Source: Chitinophagaceae bacterium
GTDB lineage: Bacteria > Bacteroidota > Bacteroidia > Chitinophagales > Chitinophagaceae
DNA: 64,000 bases
NCBI GenBank assembly: GCA_003168265.1
Contig: PMSV01000019.1
Span: forward strand, 248,001-312,000
Direction: 5' to 3'
Below are positions 1 through 9,118 of this stretch, in pieces (positions within the stretch are counted from its first letter, which is position 1; the number at the start of each line of letters is the position of its first letter). Under the pieces are notes generated by a model that saw only the letters and a program-made list of their open reading frames with translations, did not search any database and was not told the origin of the DNA. A program made the position numbers and the translations under genes.

Positions 1-1799
1 GCTATGCCAATTCAGGTTCCTTGCATGAAGACGAAATATTTAAAAACCTGGTCATGGGCATCAAATCGGGACCATATATGGATGCCGAATGCACAATCCT
101 CAGATGCCGCTTCCTGAACTGCAGCGGATCGGGAATATTCCTGGGCGGATTCAATGCCCTGGACTGGTGGATCTGGGACTGTTATTTTGATAGCTGCCAT
201 GTTGGGGTTTCGAATATGCATCCTAATAATGGAGCCGGTAATTTTCATGTTTACAGGAGCATATTCAAGCATTCCGGTTATGCCGATATTTCCATTGGGA
301 ATTCCGAATTTTATTCCTTCCGGGATAATATATCCTTTCTTTCCAACTGTTTCATATACGCTGAACAATACAGCAATACCTCCCCTATCACGATCCAGGG
401 AAATACGATTTACCATAACCGGAATTTTTTGATGGTGAACCTGTTTACAAAGGGCAATATACTTATGCTGGACAACCGGTTCATAGAACCGGATTCAGGA
501 AAAAACTATGCGATTGATCTTTCAGATAATTACCAAACCTCCCCTCCGGACGCTGTATTCATTGGCAATTCCTTTACCAGGACCAAAAAAGTCTATTTGG
601 TGACCGACGGCCGCTTTATAGACCTCCAAAATAAAACAGGGGTTCCCTATGCGCCAATTGCCGAACCAGGCCCCAAACCCTTTGCAGTCACTCCTGACTA
701 TCCCGTCTTTGAATTGGATCCAAGAATGAATGCAGCAGGCATTCAAAAACTCATTAATCACGCTGACTCAACAGGAAAACCAGCAATTCTTCATTTCCGT
801 TACGGAAATTATTCTATCAATCAAACCATCGTCATCCCCGCCGGCTCCCCGCTAATATTGTGCGGTGACGGTCTTTCTTCTATTTTGACATGGTCTGGAG
901 CGGCCGGAGGCACCCTGATCAGAATGGAATCCCCGGCTCGTTGCAGTTTCCAAAATCTTCACCTGCTTGGTTCATCCAGGGCAGACGGGATAAGGGTTGA
1001 AGACTGTGATTTACCCGGCAACAGTATTTACGGGAATGAGGTAATGCTTTACCGCGGATTGAAAACCAATTTGCTGGTGAATGGAATTTCAAAAACGGCT
1101 ATACGCTTTGATGATTTTCAGCACAATTACTGCGATACCGGCACTTCCGTCAAACTCATTGGAACAGACGATCCCAAAGCTTCCCTATTGCGGGTTTTCG
1201 GCGGAGAATCTTCTAATAAAGGTAATTCCTATGGTCTTTACCGGAATGCACGCCTGCTGCTATACGATACCTGGTACGAAAACCCCTTGACCTTACCATT
1301 TATGAAACTTAGGGGGAAGGGGGAATTTGTCCTGAACGGAGGCAAGATCGCAAGCAATAACGGATCTCATGACAGGTTTATCGATATAGATAGTTTCAGC
1401 GGAAAGGTTACTCTCTCGGAAATCATATTCTACGATCCTAAAAAGACGCTTTATTTCAATGACCGGATCGGAAGCGCTTCCTTTCTGGCCATCGGAAACC
1501 TTAATTGGGCTGATTCAACCAATGGTTTCTTTGACCTGCATTCTAAAAAAACACAATTCTCAACAATCAACAACCGTCAGAATACCGGCCGTGGCTCCTA
1601 TCGTATTCCGAACCTGGGTAATAGCAGCAGTCAATTTGTGCTAAGCATGATACAAACCATCAGGCAGACCAGGGTGAGCGATCATACCCCCACGCCCGGG
1701 AAAAACAACTCTCATTTGACTCTTGACAGGCTCATGATAGAAGGATGCATCAATAACCTGATAATTGAAAAAACAGGCGCCTCGCAATCAGATTTGTGA
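1..1799 (+). CDS. beta-helix (pectate-lyase-3-like) protein, 5' end outside window
   Basis: The frame is open to the left edge; the first possible start inside the window is a TTG at 21, so the true start probably lies upstream. The visible part (about 598 codons) shows short repeating strands rich in N, G, F and I, as in right-handed parallel beta-helix proteins. From about nt 726 a second helix seems to begin: an IQKLIN stretch, then a PAILHFRYGNYSINQTIVIP-like segment and CGDGLSS. This is the usual opening of Pectate_lyase_3 domains (an N-terminal cap followed by P-x-G-x-Y and GDG). Such proteins are usually extracellular polysaccharide lyases, hydrolases or adhesins; I cannot assign a substrate. 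The last 12 bases overlap the convergent NIPSNAP gene. Confidence 0.75.
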   Translation, partial: YANSGSLHEDEIFKNLVMGIKSGPYMDAECTILRCRFLNCSGSGIFLGGFNALDWWIWDCYFDSCHVGVSNMHPNNGAGNFHVYRSIFKHSGYADISIGNSEFYSFRDNISFLSNCFIYAEQYSNTSPITIQGNTIYHNRNFLMVNLFTKGNILMLDNRFIEPDSGKNYAIDLSDNYQTSPPDAVFIGNSFTRTKKVYLVTDGRFIDLQNKTGVPYAPIAEPGPKPFAVTPDYPVFELDPRMNAAGIQKLINHADSTGKPAILHFRYGNYSINQTIVIPAGSPLILCGDGLSSILTWSGAAGGTLIRMESPARCSFQNLHLLGSSRADGIRVEDCDLPGNSIYGNEVMLYRGLKTNLLVNGISKTAIRFDDFQHNYCDTGTSVKLIGTDDPKASLLRVFGGESSNKGNSYGLYRNARLLLYDTWYENPLTLPFMKLRGKGEFVLNGGKIASNNGSHDRFIDIDSFSGKVTLSEIIFYDPKKTLYFNDRIGSASFLAIGNLNWADSTNGFFDLHSKKTQFSTINNRQNTGRGSYRIPNLGNSSSQFVLSMIQTIRQTRVSDHTPTPGKNNSHLTLDRLMIEGCINNLIIEKTGASQSDL

Positions 1800-2570
1800 A
1801 TATCCCATCGGCTCCAGGAATATTTTTGTGATTTTTGAAACGGTATTGGCATATTCCGGTGCAGCTGAGACGCGCTTCCAATCAGGATCATTGCCAAAAG
1901 CAGCCCAGTTCCGGTCTCTTTCCTCCATATTTTCAAAAACGAGCATATAGGTCAGGCAGGGCATTTGATCACCGGCCAGCACTTCCCCAAAGAAAACGGG
2001 ATTTAATTTGTTTCTGGAAAAGATGGGAAACTCCTCCTTGTTAAACATCGCGACTTTTCTTGAATTAGCATCTTCATTATAACCCTCATAGGTCCTGAGC
2101 TCAAAAATCCTTGGATTTTGTAAGGAAGACTCTGCGACTAAATTTGGAAAACCTACGAAGGCAGCCATTAACTTTGTTTTGAAACGGGTAAAAGGAAAAT
2201 GTTCGGGGGACGTTTTCAAATAAATTGTCGCATCAGCCAGGTATTTTTCATCCGATCTCAACTGCTTTCGGACCCGGTCCAAATCAGGGACCGAGGGATA
2301 ACTGAAAAGGCAATAGATCTTAGCTGGCTCGGAGCGGCTCCATTCCTTAAAAACGCCAACATGGGCCACCCCAAGGCGATTCAGGGCCGGAATAAGGGCT
2401 TTTTGGAAATATTCATGCAGGATATTCTGGTCGGTTCCAAAATGAAGTTCATATTCTCTCATTTCGATGAGGGCCATTTCCTGTTTCTGGCCAGTCATGC
2501 CGGCGACTTTCAGGCCTGCTAATGCCGGAACTGCCGTCAATGCAGACCGCATGAATTTTCTTCTTTTCAT
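1788..2570 (-). CDS. NIPSNAP family protein with Tat-type signal
   Basis: The protein starts with MKRRKFMRSALTAVPALAGL, a twin-arginine-like signal (RRKFM followed by a hydrophobic stretch), so export through Tat is likely. Two ferredoxin-like NIPSNAP repeats follow: the first opens with IEMREYELHFG, the second with RIFELRTYEGYNE. The whole is about 260 residues, a normal length for the Bacteroidota double-NIPSNAP family. I chose the ATG at 2570 because it starts the signal peptide directly; an ATG at 2597 would add nine residues (MMFLKPSTE) that do not look like a leader. The biochemical role of the family in bacteria is not established. Convergent with the beta-helix gene. Confidence 0.85.
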   Translation of the reverse strand: MKRRKFMRSALTAVPALAGLKVAGMTGQKQEMALIEMREYELHFGTDQNILHEYFQKALIPALNRLGVAHVGVFKEWSRSEPAKIYCLFSYPSVPDLDRVRKQLRSDEKYLADATIYLKTSPEHFPFTRFKTKLMAAFVGFPNLVAESSLQNPRIFELRTYEGYNEDANSRKVAMFNKEEFPIFSRNKLNPVFFGEVLAGDQMPCLTYMLVFENMEERDRNWAAFGNDPDWKRVSAAPEYANTVSKITKIFLEPMGYSQI

Positions 2571-2810
2571 TTCGGTGCTAGGTTTTAAAAACATCAAGGT
2601 ACGGAATTGGGAAAGAAAAGGGCTGTTTTTTCAATTGCGGAATCTACTCATTCTCCTCATGTTTCAGGGTATTTTCCCCGATGAAAAGCAATAAGACAAT
2701 TTCACCCCCGTTTGGGTATCCATCCCTGTTAAACTTATACTATACCGAGTTTAGTTGGGCTCGTCCAAAAGCGGCGTTGCTTCCCCTAAGAAGCTTACTC
2801 ATACCTTTTT

Positions 2811-4028
2811 ATGCTAAGACGTATAAATGTCATTTTATCCGTGTTTGTTCTTTTTGCATTTCGTGGAAGGATCCAGGCACAATGTGGAGTCACAGTTCCA
2901 TCACAGGGCACCTGCAGCGGTTGTATGAACAACCCATCCGGCTCCCAGACATTGAGCACTGCCGGGCAGACTGTCTGCTATAGCGGGACCGGAACCATCA
3001 GCCTTACTATCGATGCAAATAATATAACCGTCCTCATCTGCGGTTCCGGCTCCGATATAACCATCAGCAGTATCGGGGGGTATGGGAGTTCATTCCTTTT
3101 GGAAATAAATGCAAATAGCACACTGAACATTTCAGCCACCCCTTATTTTCTCTACGGAGCAGAATCGGTTGTCAATTATGGCACTCTAAATCTCAGTACC
3201 ACCTGGAACCTGAATAGCAGCGCCAACCTCATCAATGCGTCCAATACAGGTACTATTAATCTTACGGGTACGAGCGAGCTCGAATCGACTGGGGGCTATG
3301 TTTATATGAATGGGGGACATTTAAACGTAGGAGGGCTGTTCTATATTGACGGTTCCAGCCTGGTTTGTCTCGAAAATAATGCAATGGTCAGTGCGGCAAC
3401 CTTGCAAAATGCCGGAAACCCGGGCATCGTTATGCCTAATTCAACAGCATCCTGCATTGCTCTGACAGGAGGTTATAGTTCATCAAATGATGCTTTGATC
3501 TCCAGTTCCACAAAGGGAGCTCTCTATGCCTGCGCGGAAGGAAGCAGTTCAAATTATCCCGCATCCGGAAGCACAAGTTGGGGAGGGGCCCAGGTGACTT
3601 TTAATTGCAATACCCAATGCAACCTGATCTTACCGGTCAGTTTTGAGGATTTTTCCCTTGAAGTCGAGCAGTCAAAAGTCGTCTTAAACTGGTCCACGGC
3701 CTCAGAGGAGGACAGCAGGTATTTCCAGGTTGAAAGAAGCGCTGATGGTATCCTTTATACCGGAATCGGAACTCAGCCTGCAGCAGAAAATTCCAGCAGT
3801 CAGATCAACTATTCTTTCACGGATTATTCCCCGTTGACTGGCATCAATTATTATCGAATCACGCTTCTTAGCGCCGGGGGAAGCAGCTCTAATTCTTCAA
3901 TTCTTCTGGCTAATTTGAGTGCAAGGGCAGAAATGAAACTAATAACGCCACAGGGAAGTCAGAATATAAAAGTATTGCTGCCATCCGGGCTCGGCGGAAC
4001 CGGGAATCTGCGCTTGATCGATATGTAG
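2811..4028 (+). CDS. secreted cell-surface protein, cut short before its T9SS sorting domain
   Basis: A Sec signal peptide (MLRRINVILSVFVLFAF...IQAQ) precedes a low-complexity beta-rich region with many S, N, G and T (residues about 25-270). An LPVSFEDFSLE segment and an Ig/FN3-like module (VVLNWSTASEEDSRYFQVER) follow; this is the standard order in gliding-phylum surface proteins, just ahead of a type A sorting domain. The reading frame stops with TAG at 4026-4028 after ...LRLIDM, exactly where the sorting domain would continue with GRQL. The missing 47 codons are intact downstream in the same frame (see 4029-4172). If the stop is real, the protein should reach the periplasm but not be exported or anchored by T9SS. 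No enzyme domain is recognised. Confidence 0.8.
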   Translation: MLRRINVILSVFVLFAFRGRIQAQCGVTVPSQGTCSGCMNNPSGSQTLSTAGQTVCYSGTGTISLTIDANNITVLICGSGSDITISSIGGYGSSFLLEINANSTLNISATPYFLYGAESVVNYGTLNLSTTWNLNSSANLINASNTGTINLTGTSELESTGGYVYMNGGHLNVGGLFYIDGSSLVCLENNAMVSAATLQNAGNPGIVMPNSTASCIALTGGYSSSNDALISSSTKGALYACAEGSSSNYPASGSTSWGGAQVTFNCNTQCNLILPVSFEDFSLEVEQSKVVLNWSTASEEDSRYFQVERSADGILYTGIGTQPAAENSSSQINYSFTDYSPLTGINYYRITLLSAGGSSSNSSILLANLSARAEMKLITPQGSQNIKVLLPSGLGGTGNLRLIDM

Positions 4029-4172
4029 GGCAGGCAGTTGGCATCACTCGATCTAAGCGAACAGGAGTATTCGGTAAATCTACCCTGTTCGAATCTCCAG
4101 AGCGGCATTTATATTGTAGAGCTGATAACGGCAACCCAACATCAGTCCAAAGAAGTGATGATCTCACGATAA
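4029..4172 (+). pseudogene. severed T9SS type A C-terminal sorting domain
   Basis: Read in the same frame as the gene at 2811, directly after the TAG, this stretch encodes 47 residues from GRQLASLDLSEQ through LQSGIYIVEL to KEVMISR, then TAA. That matches the second half of a type A sorting domain (GR, L-x-SGIYIVEL, basic end), and the preceding LRLIDM is its first half. A single base change restoring sense at 4026-4028 (for example CAG, AAG or GAG) would give a 453-residue protein. This is a recent nonsense mutation, a sequencing error, or a readthrough site; the uninterrupted downstream frame argues against old decay. Confidence 0.85.
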
Positions 4173-4179
4173 CTGCGTC

Positions 4180-6624
4180 CTAACCGATCGCATCAACGTC
4201 CACAACAATGTCCACTGCCCGGAAACGCCGGTCATTTTGTAAAATAGCTGATTGTTGGAGGATCGCTGTCTTTGCAAAATGGATCAGTTTATTATCCTTC
4301 GTTAGTTTGAGCAGGATATCCGTCAGGTATTGATTGCGTATGCGGGCGACCGGGGGATAGGCCGGCCCGATCTGAAAATTTCCGAAATCGGTTTTCAGGC
4401 CGAGCGTAAATATATCCGCCGCTGCGTCTAAGATATCCTTCATCTTATGCCTGAACTGTATATGAATGAGACGGGAAAAAGGAGGATAAAAAAAACGCCT
4501 CCTTTCTTCGATCTCCTGATCAAAGAATTTTAAATAATCGTGGGCCTGCACATATGCTAAAACCGGATGCCCTGTGTTCACTGCCTGAATCAGCACTCTT
4601 CCGGGACTGCCCTTACGGCCCGCCCGGCCGCTTACCTGTTCCATTAACTGGAAGGCCCGTTCGTTAACCCGAAAATCTGCAAAATTCAGCATACTGTCAG
4701 CATCCAGAATTCCTACCAGGTCCACATGTTCAAAATCCAGCCCCTTGACTACCATTTGAGTTCCGACCAATATATCAGTCCTGCGTTGTTCGAATAACTG
4801 GATCAGGTTGTCATGAGCAGATTTCCCCCTTATACTGTCTATATCCATGCGTGACAGCCTTGCTTTTGGAAATAATTCACAAAGATGCTCTTCAATTTTT
4901 TCCGTTCCGAAATTTCGCTGATCAAAGCGGGCATTTCCGCAGACAGGGCAGGTGATGACCGGCGGGTAAGTCGAACCGCAATAATGACACTGCAATCTAT
5001 TGCTGAGCTTATGAAAGGTCAGGGAGACATCACAATAATCGCATTTGGGAATCCATCCGCAAGATTGGCAAACCTGGTATGGAGAATAGCCTCTGCGGTT
5101 GCGAAACAGGATCACCTGTTTATTAACGTCAAGTGATTGCTGAATAGCCTGCTGCAATTCCGGACTGATGATGACCTTTTCCTTTTGGATGATCTTTTTA
5201 GTGTCTACGATTTCGATAGCAGGCAGGCTGAGCTGGCCAAAGCGCTCTCCCAGGGTCGCCAGGCCATATTTGCCCTGTCGGGCATTAAAATAACTTTCCA
5301 CCGAAGGGGTAGCGCTTCCAAGTAAAGTATGAGCGCCTGTCAAAGTACCGTAAAATACAGCCGCATCGCGCGCATGGTAGCGGGGAGCCGGATCCTGCTG
5401 TTTGAAAGAAGCATCATGTTCTTCATCTACGATGATCAAACCCAGGTTGCCAAAAGGTAGAAAGAGCGAAGAACGGACGCCCAGTACAATCTGGAGCTCC
5501 CCGTTTCTCAGTTTATTCCAGGTTTCGATCCTTTCAAGCTGGCTGAATTTGCTGTGATAGATGCCAATATAACCTCCAAAATGTTTTTGCAGGCGGCGGA
5601 TGATCTGTGAGGTCAGGGCGATTTCCGGAAGCAGGTAGAGCACCTGTTTACCCTGCCGGATATATTCTTCAATGAGCCGGATATAAATCAGGGTCTTTCC
5701 GCTTGAAGTGATTCCATGAAGGAGGCAAACGGGTTTTTGTTCAAATGAATCCCTTATTTGCTGAAGACATGACTCCTGAGCCGCCGATAATTCAAAGTCG
5801 ATTTTCACCTGCCTGGGCAGGTATTTGATGCGGTCAATATTTCTTTTTTCAGTCTGGAGGATTTTCTTATCGATGAGCCCCTTGAGTTGAGCCTCTGATG
5901 CGCCTGACTTCTTCAAAAGAGCGGAGCGGCTCACTTCACCTTCAGTCTTATACAAATGCAAATAGGAAAGCAGGAGTTCCATCTGCTTTTCTGCCCGCTG
6001 TAATTTCTTATCCTCATTCAATAGTTTACTCATTGCATCCTCGTCCTCAAATGCCGGGTTAAGGAGAATAAAAGTTTCTTTTTTCGCAGTGTAAGTGTCT
6101 TTCAGGGCTTCCCAAACATGGCAGACTTTTTTCTCAATCAGCCTTTTGATGACCGGGTAAACCTGCAGCTTATCCAGTATATCCTGCGCCTCAGGGACCT
6201 TCAATTCCTTTTTAATGGCGAGGGCTTCGGCGATCATGTACTCGTCGTGGTCGAGCTGCGAAAAATCTTCGCCAAATTCTTCATTGAACACAAGAACCGT
6301 CTCACTGCTGAGTTTAAAATGAGCGGGAAGAGCCGCCGCCATGACCTCCCCTTCGCTGCAGAGATAATATCCCGCTATCCATTCCCAAAGATGCAATTGC
6401 TGAGAAAAGATGACCGGTTCCATATCAAGAATATTGAGCACATCCTTTGGCTCGAAGGCTTCTGGCTTGTTCTCGTGAATCTGTTTGATTATGCCTGCAT
6501 ATTTCTTGTTACGCAATTCCACTTCGGCCCGGCATCCGGGCCTGGCCAGAGAAAGCATGTTATCTGGAATCTTCCAGGTATAATTTTTGGGCAAGGCCAG
6601 CGGTATGATGATCTCTGCGTACAA
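4180..6624 (-). CDS. priA: primosomal protein N' (PriA replication-restart helicase)
   Basis: At 814 residues it has the PriA layout. An N-terminal 3'-DNA-binding domain (AEIIIPLALPKNYTW) comes first. The superfamily-2 helicase core has Walker A GITSSGKT near residue 304 and the Walker B DEEH box near 400. The zinc-binding insert has paired cysteines (CQSCGW, CDYC, CHYCG, CPVCGN, about residues 521-565), and helicase motif VI appears as QVSGRAGRKG. PriA reloads the replisome at collapsed forks. The start is a TTG giving TTG-TAC-GCA (M-Y-A-E), the usual N-terminus of the family; no ATG lies in frame nearby. It ends 7 bp from the convergent T9SS cargo gene. Confidence 0.97.
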   Translation of the reverse strand: MYAEIIIPLALPKNYTWKIPDNMLSLARPGCRAEVELRNKKYAGIIKQIHENKPEAFEPKDVLNILDMEPVIFSQQLHLWEWIAGYYLCSEGEVMAAALPAHFKLSSETVLVFNEEFGEDFSQLDHDEYMIAEALAIKKELKVPEAQDILDKLQVYPVIKRLIEKKVCHVWEALKDTYTAKKETFILLNPAFEDEDAMSKLLNEDKKLQRAEKQMELLLSYLHLYKTEGEVSRSALLKKSGASEAQLKGLIDKKILQTEKRNIDRIKYLPRQVKIDFELSAAQESCLQQIRDSFEQKPVCLLHGITSSGKTLIYIRLIEEYIRQGKQVLYLLPEIALTSQIIRRLQKHFGGYIGIYHSKFSQLERIETWNKLRNGELQIVLGVRSSLFLPFGNLGLIIVDEEHDASFKQQDPAPRYHARDAAVFYGTLTGAHTLLGSATPSVESYFNARQGKYGLATLGERFGQLSLPAIEIVDTKKIIQKEKVIISPELQQAIQQSLDVNKQVILFRNRRGYSPYQVCQSCGWIPKCDYCDVSLTFHKLSNRLQCHYCGSTYPPVITCPVCGNARFDQRNFGTEKIEEHLCELFPKARLSRMDIDSIRGKSAHDNLIQLFEQRRTDILVGTQMVVKGLDFEHVDLVGILDADSMLNFADFRVNERAFQLMEQVSGRAGRKGSPGRVLIQAVNTGHPVLAYVQAHDYLKFFDQEIEERRRFFYPPFSRLIHIQFRHKMKDILDAAADIFTLGLKTDFGNFQIGPAYPPVARIRNQYLTDILLKLTKDNKLIHFAKTAILQQSAILQNDRRFRAVDIVVDVDAIG

Positions 6625-6678
6625 AATAAAATAATTGAAAAAAGGGCAATTTACGATTCCCTTCCCAGTTGAAGATCC

Positions 6679-7446
6679 TTAGTGCTTTATCCAGCAGCAA
6701 TTGTTCTGTTTCAGCACTGCCTCCATTTGTTCAAAAACACAATTCTTTAAATCAGGAAGGTCATTCATGGTCAGGCCGGAAGTCTGGACTTCTTCCAGGA
6801 AAATGATCCTGTTTTTACCCGGAGTCAGAGAAAAAATGCTTTTGAAGTTGAGTCGCTGATAGGTATCCAGAAAACAAATGGGCTTGATCGGGGTCTGTGT
6901 CTCGATCGCTATGCGAAAAGCCCCATCAAAAAATGATTTCAATGGCTTATCGGTTTCATTGAAAGTTCCTTCGGGAAATATAAATATTGAAATCCCCTTT
7001 TTTAATATGGATTTTAGAATGAGGACGCTTCGGGCCCTCTGATATGCATCCTGCCTGTCGACCGTGACTGCCCCGCTGCGATAGATATATCCAAATATGG
7101 GGATCTTGCTGGTTTCCAATTTACCCAGGGCGCGAATCGGCTGATGGCGGATGGACTGAACGATATTGGGTATATCCAGATAAGAAATATGGTTGGCGAC
7201 ATAAATATATCTTTTTGTTTTATCCAGCGGAACCAGGTGAATTCTCCGGGTCCGGACCCCGATAAGAAAATACCAGATATCAGCCCAATAACGGCTTACC
7301 AGGTATATGAAATTACCTCCTCTTATCTTACCCATCATGGTAGAAAAGATCACCAGCAAGAAAACCAGCAGCATCAGGAGAAAGAAAAGCAAAAAAGCAT
7401 AGAGGCAATAAAGAAGCTGAAATAGTTTGTACAGTAATTTATGCAT
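6679..7446 (-). CDS. lysophospholipid acyltransferase, PlsC-type (1-acyl-glycerol-3-phosphate acyltransferase)
   Basis: At 255 residues it has an N-terminal membrane helix (about residues 10-35, nearly all L, F and V). The catalytic H-x4-D box NHISYLD sits near residue 84 and the substrate-binding FPEGTFNE box near 156, in the usual order. These define the PlsC/LPLAT family, which acylates lysophosphatidic acid or a related lysolipid at the inner membrane. Exact specificity (phosphatidate synthesis or ornithine-lipid type) cannot be read from the sequence. It is divergent from mtaB and same-strand with priA, 54 bp upstream of the priA start. Confidence 0.9.
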   Translation of the reverse strand: MHKLLYKLFQLLYCLYAFLLFFLLMLLVFLLVIFSTMMGKIRGGNFIYLVSRYWADIWYFLIGVRTRRIHLVPLDKTKRYIYVANHISYLDIPNIVQSIRHQPIRALGKLETSKIPIFGYIYRSGAVTVDRQDAYQRARSVLILKSILKKGISIFIFPEGTFNETDKPLKSFFDGAFRIAIETQTPIKPICFLDTYQRLNFKSIFSLTPGKNRIIFLEEVQTSGLTMNDLPDLKNCVFEQMEAVLKQNNCCWIKH

Positions 7447-7518
7447 ATCATGGAATCATGCAAATATAAGTCTCAGTCAATCAATGAACAGCGAAAGGGC
7501 CATCCATAGGAGAATTGT

Positions 7519-7526
7519 TATCTTTG
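7519..7526 (+). promoter_or_regulatory. -7 element TATCTTTG of the mtaB promoter
   Basis: TATCTTTG matches the Bacteroidota sigma-ABfr -7 consensus TAnnTTTG exactly and ends 4 bases before the mtaB ATG at 7531. No clear -33 TTG is seen at the right distance. If transcription begins about 7 bases downstream of the element, the mRNA would be leaderless or nearly so, which fits the absence of a Shine-Dalgarno sequence here. Confidence 0.55.
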
Positions 7527-7530
7527 CATC

Positions 7531-8793
7531 ATGACCCAGGTCAAATCTGTCGCGTTTCACACTTTGGGCTGCAAACTCAATTATGCAGAAACCTCCACCC
7601 TTTCCAGGCTTCTTGAAAGAGAAGGATTTGAGAAAAAAGAATTTGAGGATGAGGCTGATGTCTATGTGATCAATACCTGTTCCGTGACGGAAAATGCCGA
7701 TAAGGAATGCAGGCAAATCGTACGGAAGATCCAGCGACAGGCACCGCAGGGTCTTGTCGTAATTACGGGTTGTTATGCACAACTCAAAGCGGCGGAAATT
7801 GCCGCGATACCTGGAGTCGACCTCGTTCTCGGCGCAGCAGAAAAATTCCAGATCGCTTCCCACTTGCGTGAATTATCCAAGGGAGATTCGGCCCGGATCT
7901 GCAGTTGCGACATAGAAGAAGTCCATGGATTCAATTCTTCCTATTCGCTTTCTGATCGGACCCGCAGTTTTCTGAAAGTCCAGGACGGATGCGATTACAA
8001 TTGTTCCTTCTGCACTATTCCGCTGGCCCGGGGAAGAAGCCGCAGCGATACCATTGGCAATCTTTTAAAAAATGCAGAGGAACTGGCCGCTGCCGGGGTG
8101 AAGGAAATCGTCCTCACAGGGGTGAATCTGGGGGATTTCAGGGACGCAGATAAACCTGATCTAGTTTTTTTTGATCTCTTAGGGGCCCTGGACTCCGTCC
8201 AGGGGATCGAGCGTATCAGAATCTCTTCCATTGAGCCGAATCTGCTGACAGAAAAGATCATCAATTTTGTTGCAGGCAGTAAGCGATTCATGCCCCATTT
8301 TCACGTGCCTCTTCAAAGCGGAAGCAACCGGATTTTAGGGTTGATGAGAAGACGTTATAAAAAGGAACTCTATGCTGAAAAGGTGAACCTGATCAAAACA
8401 GCGATGCCCCATGCGGCTATCGGCGTCGATGTTATCGTGGGATTTCCGAGCGAAACGGATTCCGATTTTCGGGAGAGCTACGAATTTTTAAGGGATCTGG
8501 ACATCAGTTACCTGCATGTGTTCACTTATTCTGAGCGGGCTAATACGAAGGCTCTTGAGATTTCGTCTCCCGTGGCAATGACCATCCGCCATGAAAGGAA
8601 TAAGCTGCTCAGGAATCTGTCCTTAAAAAAAATGCAGTTTTTCAAGGAGAAGCATCAGGGAGAGAAAAGAAAGGTATTGTTTGAAAGACAGCCCAACAAA
8701 GGAATGATGGAAGGCTATACCGATAATTATATCCGGGTTTCCACTCCCTATCTGGAAGAATGGAGCAACGAGGTAGTAGATTGGAGACTTTAA
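7531..8793 (+). CDS. mtaB: tRNA (N6-threonylcarbamoyladenosine(37)-C2)-methylthiotransferase MtaB
   Basis: A radical-SAM methylthiotransferase of 420 residues. The N-terminal UPF0004 domain has the three cluster cysteines C14 (TLGCKLN), C50 (NTCSV) and C81 (TGCYAQ). The radical-SAM triad C154-x3-C158-x2-C161 (CDYNCSFC) follows. A C-terminal TRAM-like segment (KRKVLFE...GYTDNYIRV) is present. TLGCKLN with C-S-F-C-x-I-P is typical of MtaB rather than MiaB or RimO. The enzyme converts t6A37 to ms2t6A37 in ANN-decoding tRNAs. It has its own -7 box immediately upstream. A small gene follows 22 bp downstream on the same strand. Confidence 0.95.
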   Translation: MTQVKSVAFHTLGCKLNYAETSTLSRLLEREGFEKKEFEDEADVYVINTCSVTENADKECRQIVRKIQRQAPQGLVVITGCYAQLKAAEIAAIPGVDLVLGAAEKFQIASHLRELSKGDSARICSCDIEEVHGFNSSYSLSDRTRSFLKVQDGCDYNCSFCTIPLARGRSRSDTIGNLLKNAEELAAAGVKEIVLTGVNLGDFRDADKPDLVFFDLLGALDSVQGIERIRISSIEPNLLTEKIINFVAGSKRFMPHFHVPLQSGSNRILGLMRRRYKKELYAEKVNLIKTAMPHAAIGVDVIVGFPSETDSDFRESYEFLRDLDISYLHVFTYSERANTKALEISSPVAMTIRHERNKLLRNLSLKKMQFFKEKHQGEKRKVLFERQPNKGMMEGYTDNYIRVSTPYLEEWSNEVVDWRL

Positions 8794-8815
8794 TACTGAA
8801 AACAAGGAGGAGAAT

Positions 8816-9106
8816 ATGGCTAAATATCAGGTAACGATTCGATTCAGAATGGATGAACAATTTATGACCCTGGTTCCATCCCATCGTACTTATATCAACC
8901 ACCTGATCGAAAAAGAAATTATCTACCAGTACCTGGTCTCGATGGAAACACAAAAGGTCTGGATAACATTCAATGCCACTAATAAAAAGGAAATCGAACA
9001 ATTGCTTATCAAATCCCCCCTGCACAGATATTGGGAATACGAAATTGATGAGTTGTTTATGGTGGATGGTATCCCTTACCGCTTGCCCGGAGTCCAGTTG
9101 AATTGA
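8816..9106 (+). CDS. small hypothetical protein (96 aa), possible ferredoxin-like fold
   Basis: Not confidently recognised. The 96-residue soluble protein MAKYQVTIRFRMDEQFM... has an alternating beta-alpha-beta pattern and many aromatic residues (YWEYEIDELFMVDGI). It recalls dimeric alpha+beta-barrel proteins such as muconolactone isomerase or YciI, but no signature motif is visible, so this is only an impression. An unusually strong Shine-Dalgarno AAGGAGGAG (8804-8812) lies 3-4 bases before the ATG and fixes the start; most neighbours lack such a site. It follows mtaB by 22 bp and is probably cotranscribed. Confidence 0.75.
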   Translation: MAKYQVTIRFRMDEQFMTLVPSHRTYINHLIEKEIIYQYLVSMETQKVWITFNATNKKEIEQLLIKSPLHRYWEYEIDELFMVDGIPYRLPGVQLN

Positions 9107-9118
9107 TCGATAGACAGA

